A DNA stretch of 9,209 nt, from contig PMHU01000081.1 in NCBI GenBank assembly GCA_003156795.1, forward strand, positions 41,087 to 50,295. Direction: 5' to 3'. Shown here in pieces: positions 1 through 5,875 of this stretch. The notes below the pieces were generated by a model, which was not told the DNA's origin, made no database searches, and was given only the letters and a program-made list of their open reading frames with translations. Origin of the DNA: Acidimicrobiaceae bacterium (GTDB lineage: Bacteria; Actinomycetota; Acidimicrobiia; Acidimicrobiales; Palsa-688). Within the stretch, counting starts at the first letter, position 1, and each line of letters starts with the position of its first letter. Position numbers and translations under genes: made by a program.

Positions 1-1160
1 GGTGGAGCGCCGTCGAGCAATTCGTTCCAGAACACCGCCCAGCCCCCGGCCACGGCGCGGCCCAGGCCTGGAGCGGTGAGCAGGCGGCCCACGCCGGCCA
101 CGACCCGTGGCCGGTCGAGCAGGTTGGACTGCAGCGCGGCCGTTATCCGGTGATACGGAAGGTGTTCACGCGCCAGCTCTTGGGTGTAGGCCACGGCAGC
201 CTGACCGGGTCCACGGATCACCGCGTCGGCGGCGGCCCGACCGCTCATCATGGCTTGAGCGATCCCCTCTCCTTGGAGCGGGTTCACCAACCCGGCGGCG
301 TCGCCGACCAGCAGGACGTTCCCGGCAGCAGGGGTGGTGCCCACCATCCCCATCTTTAGCCAGCCGCCCAGAACGCGACCGGCGGGGCCCTGGGGCCGGC
401 TTTCGAGCATCCCTTCTGAGTGCAGGTAGTTCATGAAATCGGGCAGGAGCTTGGTGGCCACGGCTGCGCCGGTCCGCCTGGATAGCGTGCCTACCCCTAG
501 CCCCAAGTTGGCCGTTCCCATCTCCCCCGGGAAGATCCATCCGTAGCCGGGCAGGGCGCGCCAGCGATCCAATGTCCACATGGCGATGGTGGGCAGATCC
601 ACCGATTGTGGAAGGTAGGTTCGCACCGCGAACCCCCAAAGGACTCGGTCGGGATCGACCAGGCCGGCAACCGCGGCCACCCTGCTCGTCGCCCCATCGG
701 CGCCGATGACCGTTCGGGCCCGCAGTACGTCGCCGGCGCTGGTGCGGAATCCGACCAGCGCTCCCCCGTCGAACAGTGGCTCCTCGGCTCGCCCGGTAAA
801 AGAGGTGGCTCCGCTGCGCTGGGCCTCGTCGTAGAGGAAGGCGTCGAGCCTGACCCTCGGGATCACGCGAGCGTGGCCGGGATAGGTGAGGCCCGCGAAG
901 GATGGCAGCCGGACCCGACGACCGCCCGGCCCCAGGACGAACATGTCTCCCGCGACTGGGCCGGGCGGCAACGAGATCTGCAGGTCGGTCAGCACCTGCA
1001 CCCCGCGAGGTCCGACCAGGTCGCCGCAGGCCTTGTCCCGAGGAAAGGCCGACTTGTCGAGAAGCGCGACCCGAGCACCAGCTCTGGCCAGGACGGTTGC
1101 GGCCACGCTGCCTCCAGGGCCACCCCCGACGACGAGCACGTCGAATGGCGTTGCGCCCAT
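1..1160 (-). CDS. Geranylgeranyl reductase family FAD-dependent oxidoreductase, MenJ-like (3' end outside window)
   Basis: This is a flavoprotein that probably reduces isoprenyl double bonds. In mycobacteria the related MenJ saturates one unit of the menaquinone side chain. The 386 codons visible give an N-terminal FAD-binding motif VVGGGPGG (residues 10-17), an acidic residue ending the second strand (D35), the family signature FPRDKACGD (39-47), the GADGATS motif (153-159), the isoprenoid-reductase signature GYGWIFP (205-211) and the second FAD motif GDAAGLVNPLQGEGI (286-300). Mycobacterial MenJ is about 408 residues from memory, so only a short C-terminal piece is probably missing. The ATG at 1160 is preceded by GGAGAGGAG ending 5 bases upstream, which fixes the start. 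The frame is uninterrupted. It is divergent from a UbiE-type methyltransferase, a neighbourhood also known for menJ in mycobacteria. Substrate is inferred: a polyprenyl lipid other than menaquinone is possible. Confidence 0.9.
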   Translation of the reverse strand, partial: MGATPFDVLVVGGGPGGSVAATVLARAGARVALLDKSAFPRDKACGDLVGPRGVQVLTDLQISLPPGPVAGDMFVLGPGGRRVRLPSFAGLTYPGHARVIPRVRLDAFLYDEAQRSGATSFTGRAEEPLFDGGALVGFRTSAGDVLRARTVIGADGATSRVAAVAGLVDPDRVLWGFAVRTYLPQSVDLPTIAMWTLDRWRALPGYGWIFPGEMGTANLGLGVGTLSRRTGAAVATKLLPDFMNYLHSEGMLESRPQGPAGRVLGGWLKMGMVGTTPAAGNVLLVGDAAGLVNPLQGEGIAQAMMSGRAAADAVIRGPGQAAVAYTQELAREHLPYHRITAALQSNLLDRPRVVAGVGRLLTAPGLGRAVAGGWAVFWNELLDGAP

Positions 1161-1240
1161 CGCGGCTCCTCTCCAAGACCTCACGGCGTACGGTGAAGTC
1201 AGCTCACCTTCAGCTTGGCACCAACAAGGAGACCGTGCGA
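1161..1240. promoter_or_regulatory. Divergent intergenic region with a short inverted repeat
   Basis: These 80 bp separate the two divergent starts and must hold both promoters and both ribosome binding sites. GGTGA at 1192-1196 is the inverse of TCACC at 1204-1208, and TGAAG at 1194-1198 is the inverse of CTTCA at 1208-1212, so two overlapping inverted repeats lie near the centre. This could be a shared operator. The arms are only 5 bp, so chance is quite possible. I could not pick convincing -35 and -10 boxes on either strand. Confidence 0.3.
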
Positions 1241-1972
1241 ATGGATGGCGGCGACCGCAACATATTTGCCCAGCGGCTGTTCGCTCCGCTGCCGCAGCGC
1301 TACGACCGGCTCGCCGAAGTGCTCTCGATGGGTCAGAACAAGCGTTGGCGGACGGCCATGGTCGACCGCGTCGTGGGCGCGGGGCCGCCTCTCGTGCTCG
1401 ACGTGGCGTCCGGGACCGCCGGCGTGGCCATCCAGGCCGTCAAACGCTCCGGTAGCCACGTGATCGGGATCGATCTGACCCGCGACATGCTCGAACAGGG
1501 CCTGCGCAACGTCGCCGGAGCGGGCCTTGGCGAACGGGTGGACCTCGTCAATGGGCGGGCAGAGTGCCTGCCGTTCCCGGACGCCGCGTTCGACGGGCTG
1601 ATGTTTACCTATCTGCTGCGCTACGTGGACGCCCCGCAAGCGGCGCTGGCCGAGCTGGCCCGGGTCGTCAAACCGGGCGGGGTCGTCGCCAGCCTCGACT
1701 TCCTGGCCCCGCCGAGTCCGTTTTGGCGTTTCTGGTGGTGGCTATACACCCGACTGGTGCTGCCGGCCGCGGGCCTGTTGACCGGAGGCCGCGCCTGGTT
1801 CCGGGTCGGGAGGTTTCTAGGCCCGAACATATCCCACCACTACCGGCGCTACCCGGTCGAATGGATCATCGATGCGTGGCAGCACGCGGGGATCGAGAAC
1901 GTGCAGACGAGGACCATGAGCCTCGGTGGGGGCCTGGTCATGTGGGGAACCAAGGCGGCGGCCCATGGATGA
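1241..1972 (+). CDS. UbiE/COQ5-family SAM-dependent methyltransferase, MenG-like
   Basis: This 243-residue protein is a class I methyltransferase of the UbiE/MenG family, whose best known member C-methylates demethylmenaquinone. The N-terminus has the family look (YDRLAEVLSMGQNKRWR, 21-37). SAM-binding motif I is VLDVASGTAG (52-61), the acidic end of strand 2 is in GIDLTRDML (76-84), and the family motif AECLPFPDAAFD (107-118) and ELARVVKPGG (138-147) follow. The C-terminal half departs from typical MenG: the usual tyrosine-rich stretch before the last domain and the 'ALHxGxK' end are replaced by RFLGPNISHHYRRYP and GGGLVMWGTK. The start at 1241 is chosen because AAGGAG (1226-1231) lies 9 bases upstream; the frame stays open upstream but that part is shadow of the divergent gene. 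Its 3' end overlaps the next gene by 8 bp, suggesting translational coupling. It may be the cell's MenG or a paralogue acting on another lipid. Confidence 0.85.
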   Translation: MDGGDRNIFAQRLFAPLPQRYDRLAEVLSMGQNKRWRTAMVDRVVGAGPPLVLDVASGTAGVAIQAVKRSGSHVIGIDLTRDMLEQGLRNVAGAGLGERVDLVNGRAECLPFPDAAFDGLMFTYLLRYVDAPQAALAELARVVKPGGVVASLDFLAPPSPFWRFWWWLYTRLVLPAAGLLTGGRAWFRVGRFLGPNISHHYRRYPVEWIIDAWQHAGIENVQTRTMSLGGGLVMWGTKAAAHG

Positions 1973-2747
1973 TCGCTCCGACGAGCCGGATCGCGATGGG
2001 CCGGGACGGGGCCTCGCCGACGACAGGCCTCGACCCGCTTACTACGCGGCAGGACGAGGAGCGGTCCGCGATTGGTGGACGCTGCTGCACCCTCCGTACA
2101 CGGCCTGGTTCCTCGCTTATGTGGTCATCGGCGCTTCACTCGCGCCCCACGTACACACGGACCGGTTGATCGCTACCCTGCTCGCCTTCTTCGGCGCCGT
2201 CGGACTGGCCGCCCACGCTCTCGACGAGTTGCACGGACGGCCGCTTCAGACGGCCATCCCCTCTCCTGCGCTCGTCGCCGTGGCCGTGGTGGGCCTGGGC
2301 GGTGCGCTCGCTCTCGGGGTGCTGGGAGTGGTGCGCACCGGATGGACACTCATTCCATTCATGCTGGTCGGACCCGTCCTGGTGATCGCATACAACGCCG
2401 AATTGTTCGGCGGGTTGTTCCATACCGATGTCGGGTTCGCCTTGTCGTGGGGCGCGTTCCCGGTGCTCACCGCCTATGTAGCCCAGGCCCAGGCGCTGGC
2501 CACCGCTCCGGTGCTGGCGGCCGCAGCCGCGGTCGCCCTCTCCTCCGCCCAGCGGGCCTTGAGCACGCCGGCCCGACTGGTGCGGCGGCGCGTCGCCGAC
2601 GTGACCGGGACGATGACCATGGAGGACGGAACCACGCAGACCATCGACCGCTGGGTGCTGATCCGGCCCCTCGAGCAGGCCCTCCGGGCCCTTTCCTGGG
2701 GCGTCGTGATCCTCGCCGCGGCCCTGGCGGTCGAGCGGCTCGGCTAA
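1965..2747 (+). CDS. Polytopic membrane protein, possibly distantly UbiA-prenyltransferase-like
   Basis: A 260-residue integral membrane protein of unproven function. After a hydrophilic, charged N-terminus (1-38) there are about seven hydrophobic segments, near 46-62, 66-87, 101-121, 127-145, 153-174, 179-196 and 238-256. A basic loop (RLVRRR, 204-209) and a polar stretch (210-230) lie between the last two. The segment ALDELHGRPL (85-94) after the second helix, and AYNAELFGG (142-150) after the fourth, sit where UbiA-type prenyltransferases carry their first Asp-rich motif (NDxxD...RP) and the following tyrosine region. The true Asp-rich metal-binding motifs are absent, so ordinary prenyltransferase activity is doubtful. 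The ATG at 1965 lies inside the end of the methyltransferase gene, 5 bases before its stop, so the two genes are almost certainly one operon. Its stop (2745-2747) overlaps the stop of the convergent gene. The UbiA link is inference from pattern only. Confidence 0.8.
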   Translation: MDDRSDEPDRDGPGRGLADDRPRPAYYAAGRGAVRDWWTLLHPPYTAWFLAYVVIGASLAPHVHTDRLIATLLAFFGAVGLAAHALDELHGRPLQTAIPSPALVAVAVVGLGGALALGVLGVVRTGWTLIPFMLVGPVLVIAYNAELFGGLFHTDVGFALSWGAFPVLTAYVAQAQALATAPVLAAAAAVALSSAQRALSTPARLVRRRVADVTGTMTMEDGTTQTIDRWVLIRPLEQALRALSWGVVILAAALAVERLG

Positions 2748-3217
2748 GAGCCTGATGCGGCAGCCAAGTGCCGGCGAAAGCTGCGTACCGTCGTCTCCAC
2801 GACGCGGTCGTGCCCCCAGCGCAGGAGGGGATGCGCGACGAGGCTGGCGATGCGCATCGGCCTCTGCATCATCTCGATCGACCACGCCGCTTCAACCGTG
2901 CAGCCGCTCGACCCCCTCGGCCTGATACGTACGGACGCACGGCCCTCGAGGTCCCGGCGGACGACCGCGTCGATCGACGTAGGGCGGCTGCAGTCCAGGA
3001 GCTCTACGTCGACGCGCATCCGGTAAGGAAGCGGTGGTGCCACGACGCCGTGCATCACGGTGCCGGCATGAAGGCCCTCGCCCTCCTGTCTGAACTCCTG
3101 GAGCCACGGCCACCATCGCTCGAACTGCTCCGCATTCTCGATTGACTCCCACAGGGCGCCCGCCGACACGTCGAAGTCGAAATTGCCCCGGTACGCGATC
3201 ACGGGTGGGGTGGGCAT
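2744..3217 (-). CDS. SRPBCC (START/Bet v1-like) family protein, polyketide cyclase/dehydrase type
   Basis: This 157-residue protein has the layout of the SRPBCC superfamily, small proteins with a deep hydrophobic ligand pocket. The opening strand GNFDFDVSAGALWESIENAEQ (11-31, broken by the usual first short helices), the tryptophan-rich FERWWPWLQEFR (32-43), a run of alternating strands in the middle (52-112) and a long amphipathic C-terminal helix (about 120-154, with LLRWGHDRVVETTVRSFRRHL) are all typical. No catalytic residues can be assigned, and members of this family range from lipid carriers to cyclases. The ATG at 3217 has no clear Shine-Dalgarno sequence; translation may depend on the upstream gene, 36 bp away on the same strand. 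The gene ends tail-to-tail with the membrane-protein gene, the two stop codons sharing bases. Ligand and role are unknown. Confidence 0.8.
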   Translation of the reverse strand: MPTPPVIAYRGNFDFDVSAGALWESIENAEQFERWWPWLQEFRQEGEGLHAGTVMHGVVAPPLPYRMRVDVELLDCSRPTSIDAVVRRDLEGRASVRIRPRGSSGCTVEAAWSIEMMQRPMRIASLVAHPLLRWGHDRVVETTVRSFRRHLAAASGS

Positions 3218-3232
3218 CCATCCAAGCTACGT

Positions 3233-3245
3233 CCGGCTCGGCCGG
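3233..3245 (-). terminator. Small GC hairpin between lipoprotein and SRPBCC genes
   Basis: CCGGC (3233-3237) and GCCGG (3241-3245) form a 5-bp stem with a 3-base loop, beginning 8 bases after the lipoprotein stop codon on the minus strand. There is no T-run after it. It could attenuate read-through into the SRPBCC gene or be incidental in GC-rich DNA. Confidence 0.22.
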
Positions 3246-3253
3246 TCAAGCCT

Positions 3254-4597
3254 TTAGGGCGTCTCTACCTGCAACTTGTTGTTCGCCTGGTCGTAATAGC
3301 CGGGGCCGTCGGGGCCCGTGGCGGAGTAAGTGTCGTAAGGGGCCTCGTAGGTTGCGCCCGTGGTCGGATCGCGAACGAGGTCTACCCCGTTGAGGGCGTA
3401 GTCGAAGCCCTGGACCTGCTGATTGAACGATTGCTCCTGCTGGTTGAGGTTCTCCCACTGTTGAAGGTCCTGGGTGAAGTTGTGCTGAATGCTGTTGACG
3501 ATGTGGGTCAGGGCGCCGTTGACGGAGTTCCACTCGGCCGTGGCGGCCAAGCCCATGCGGATGACGCCGGAGGGCGTGCTGCTGCCCGTGTCGCTCAGCA
3601 CGTAGACCAAGCCGTGTATGGCCTGGCCGCCCGTCAGGGTGCCGGTGAACTCCTCGTACTCCTGGCCTTCGGTGACCCCGTTGGAGACCGGCTGATTGGG
3701 CAGCTGCTGCGAAGCCAAAACCCGGCCGACCTGAACGCCGAGCTTTTGGAACGCGTACGACAGGAGACTTTGCGGGGAATCGACACCGGTGCCCGGAGGG
3801 AGCAGGGTCAGCACGTAGGTAGCCGACGCTTGGTTCCCGTCGGCTATTTCGATGTTGTCCTGGCCTTCGGAATCGACGGTCCACCCGACCGGGATGGCGT
3901 AGGTGAAGGCCTGGTCGGATCTGACCTGGTACAGCGTGCCCGGCTGAGGTCCGTAACAGGACCCGATGGCGGCAAGCGTGGCGCTCTGGGCCGGGAAGCT
4001 GGATGTCGGAGCCCAGCTGGCGAGGAGCGCGGCTATCGCAGACCCGTGGGCCGTTTTGTCGGCTACGACGGCCAAGCGCGCCGATCCGGACATCGAAACC
4101 TGTCCCTCACTGAGGCTCAGCGTGGCCGCGGGCGCTTCGTCGTCTGAGCTGGTGATGTCGTCGGTCATCTTCCCACCGGCGCCTTCGATTTCAGCACGCA
4201 GGGAGCCGAGCGCGGCCGAGAAGATGGCGGCGAGCGAAAGCCCTTGGGTGAGCAGGACCGGGGTGACGGTGGCCTCCTCCGTGGCCGACGGATCCTTCGA
4301 GACCACGATGGTGCCGTGAAGAGTGAAGAGCTCCCATCCGCTCGGCACTCCGATGTGGAACCCGTCGTAGGGGTCTTGAATCAACGGAAGGGTGCAGGCC
4401 GTGAGGGCGGTCGTAGTGGAAGGCGTGGACGCGTTGGTCGGGGTGGTGCCAGAACCACCGGGGGCCTGGCTGGTCGAGCTTCCGTTCGGTGCCGACTTGT
4501 GCGTGCCTGAGGCGGAACAGCCGGAGCCGGCTAGCAGCAAGGCGACAGTTCCGACGGCACCGAACGTCTTTGCTAAAGCCCCCATCAGCCTCACCAT
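3254..4597 (-). CDS. Exported lipoprotein-like protein with Ser/Thr-rich linker and two similar modules
   Basis: A 447-residue protein I cannot assign to a named family. Residues 1-26 form a signal peptide with K10 and a hydrophobic core (12-23), followed by C27 as likely lipidated cysteine. The lipobox is imperfect, since position -3 is Gly rather than Leu. Residues 28-65 are a Ser/Thr/Pro/Gly-rich linker typical of actinobacterial surface lipoproteins. Two modules follow: about 76-213, beginning with YDGFHIGVPSGW (77-88), and about 222-370, beginning with AFTYAIPVGW (230-239). Both pair a 'F-x-I/V-P-x-GW' strand with later helix and strand stretches, suggesting an ancient duplication. A Gln-rich helical segment (about 374-396) leads to a C-terminal element with VRDPTTGATYEAPYDTY (408-424), seen in other bacterial secreted proteins. 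The start may be the ATG at 4597 or the in-frame ATG at 4585; neither has a strong ribosome binding site. It lies 62 bp after the flavoenzyme gene. Confidence 0.8.
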   Translation of the reverse strand: MVRLMGALAKTFGAVGTVALLLAGSGCSASGTHKSAPNGSSTSQAPGGSGTTPTNASTPSTTTALTACTLPLIQDPYDGFHIGVPSGWELFTLHGTIVVSKDPSATEEATVTPVLLTQGLSLAAIFSAALGSLRAEIEGAGGKMTDDITSSDDEAPAATLSLSEGQVSMSGSARLAVVADKTAHGSAIAALLASWAPTSSFPAQSATLAAIGSCYGPQPGTLYQVRSDQAFTYAIPVGWTVDSEGQDNIEIADGNQASATYVLTLLPPGTGVDSPQSLLSYAFQKLGVQVGRVLASQQLPNQPVSNGVTEGQEYEEFTGTLTGGQAIHGLVYVLSDTGSSTPSGVIRMGLAATAEWNSVNGALTHIVNSIQHNFTQDLQQWENLNQQEQSFNQQVQGFDYALNGVDLVRDPTTGATYEAPYDTYSATGPDGPGYYDQANNKLQVETP

Positions 4598-4659
4598 CGT
4601 TAAATGTCAGCGCGACAGTAGCGCCGGGGACGGGATCTGAGCCGACGTCGGGTGGACGA

Positions 4660-5751
4660 TCAGCCGCCTCGGAAGCGGAATCGGGGCGGGGAGTCGACCT
4701 CACCCCGCGCCAGGCGTCCGACGAGCTGACCGACCGCAGGTGCGAACTTGAACCCGTGACCGGAGAATCCGGTCGCCACGACGACCCGGCCCCGTCGGTC
4801 GATGACGAAGTCCTCACCAGGAGTCGAGTCGTAGATGCAGCTCACGGTCTCGGTGGGGCGGTCCTCGAGTCCTGGCAGCCACGACGCCACGTAGCCAGCG
4901 AGGCGCTCACGGACCTCGCCGCTGCTCGGACGCTCGGACGCGTCGGGGTCGATGACCGAACCGCTGGCGTGAAGGCCCACCTTCACCCCTCGTCCGGGCA
5001 CTTCCATGCCGTACCCAGCGAAGCTGCTGCGCTCGCTCGCGTCGTAGTGCACGAAAACGGGCCAGCTGTCGCTCGCCGAACGGACCGGAAAATACGCAGG
5101 CTCCTCGTGGGTGATCCGCAACTCTGGCAGTTCGACGTGGCGCGAGGCGAGAAGGGGAACCCACGGGCCGGCCGCCACAATGACCGTGGCGGCTTCGAAG
5201 TCGCCTCGCTCCGTGGTAACGACAACACTCGTGTCGCCGATCCGGGCTATTTCGGCCCGGCAGTCGAACAGCACGGTCGCTCCGTCGCCCACAGCCAGGT
5301 CTTGGAGCGAGTCGACCACGTCGCCAGCCTGTAGCCGTCCCGCGTCTGGCTGGAACACCACCTCACCTTCGAAGCGCATGCCGGGCCAACGGTCCATCGC
5401 CGTAGGCCCGGGGACGACCTCGAACCCAACCCCGTGCTGTTCGAGGGCGCCGCCGACAGCAGCGACTGCCGCCAGCCCGTGGTCCACCCCGCCGGTGCGC
5501 ACGAGCAGTTCACGACCGCACGTCTCTTCGAGGTGGTGCCAGAGCGTCAGGCTCTGTCTCGCCAGCTGTATGTAGTCGCCGTCCGGGTAGGCCAAGCGGA
5601 AGATTCGCGAGTCGCCGTGGGACCCCCCGCGCTGATGCCCGCGGGAGTACTGCTCGGTGAGGACCACCTTGGTTCCGTTGGCGGCGAGCCAGTGCGCAGT
5701 CGCCGAACCCATGACGCCGGCTCCGATCACGACGACGTCAGTCCTGGTCAC
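4660..5751 (-). CDS. Monomeric sarcosine oxidase / N-methyl amino acid oxidase family FAD enzyme
   Basis: This 363-residue flavoenzyme belongs to the family of monomeric sarcosine oxidase and N-methyltryptophan oxidase. These oxidise N-methyl or secondary amines with oxygen, giving formaldehyde or an imine, the amine and hydrogen peroxide. The N-terminal dinucleotide motif is VIGAGVMGSATAH (8-20). GSHGDSRIFR (43-52) carries H45, R49 and R52 at the same numbers as in the Bacillus enzyme. GVKVGLH (255-261) supplies the lysine that activates oxygen (K257) and the active-site H261. SCIYDSTP (304-311) contains C305, matching the cysteine that holds FAD covalently, and Y307. GFSGHGFKF (328-336) contains the substrate-carboxylate lysine K335. 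All key residues are therefore present. The start codon is GTG at 5751; GGGAGG lies 13 bases upstream, a long spacing. No folate or heterotetrameric sarcosine oxidase genes are nearby, so the physiological substrate is open. Confidence 0.9.
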   Translation of the reverse strand: MTRTDVVVIGAGVMGSATAHWLAANGTKVVLTEQYSRGHQRGGSHGDSRIFRLAYPDGDYIQLARQSLTLWHHLEETCGRELLVRTGGVDHGLAAVAAVGGALEQHGVGFEVVPGPTAMDRWPGMRFEGEVVFQPDAGRLQAGDVVDSLQDLAVGDGATVLFDCRAEIARIGDTSVVVTTERGDFEAATVIVAAGPWVPLLASRHVELPELRITHEEPAYFPVRSASDSWPVFVHYDASERSSFAGYGMEVPGRGVKVGLHASGSVIDPDASERPSSGEVRERLAGYVASWLPGLEDRPTETVSCIYDSTPGEDFVIDRRGRVVVATGFSGHGFKFAPAVGQLVGRLARGEVDSPPRFRFRGG

Positions 5752-5875
5752 GGCGATCTGTGCACCTCCCTGGACCGAAACGATCCGACCTATCGCGTCG
5801 CCGAACCGGCTCCAGTGAGAATTGGTGGCGCCGGTCGGCGACGGTCGGGCCGGGCCCCGCCGCGATCTGCGGGGC
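5752..5875 (-). promoter_or_regulatory. Intergenic region upstream of the flavoenzyme gene
   Basis: This 124-bp gap between two genes on the minus strand holds the hairpin described separately at its right end and the ribosome binding site of the flavoenzyme (GGGAGG) at its left end. A promoter for the flavoenzyme operon is expected here because the hairpin probably ends the upstream transcript. I saw no convincing pair of promoter boxes. Confidence 0.3.
5854..5875 (-). terminator. Strong GC hairpin directly after the repeat-protein gene
   Basis: GCCCCGC (5854-5860) and GCGGGGC (5869-5875) form a perfect 7-bp GC stem with an 8-base loop. On the minus strand it starts at the base right after the TGA stop of the repeat-protein gene (5876-5878). 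It lacks a T-tract, being followed by more G and C, as is common for terminators of high-GC actinobacteria. A role as a transcript end or 3' stabiliser is inferred. Confidence 0.5.

Noticed and set aside
166..1176. Minus-strand 336-residue open frame
   Set aside because: It is a +1 shadow of the reductase gene, with Arg/Gly-rich sequence and no motif; the neighbouring frame shows all geranylgeranyl reductase motifs and a proper ribosome binding site.
902..1240. Upstream extension of the methyltransferase frame
   Set aside because: This part is antisense to the reductase gene and has no family resemblance; the ATG at 1241 with AAGGAG upstream begins the conserved N-terminus.
1926..1964. Upstream start for the membrane protein
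   Set aside because: It would overlap the methyltransferase by 47 bp and adds an Arg-rich tail; the ATG at 1965 gives an 8-bp overlap typical of coupled genes.
2136..2885. Minus-strand 249-residue open frame under the membrane-protein gene
   Set aside because: The His/Gly/Arg-rich product lacks hydrophobic or domain pattern; the plus strand encodes clear membrane helices here.
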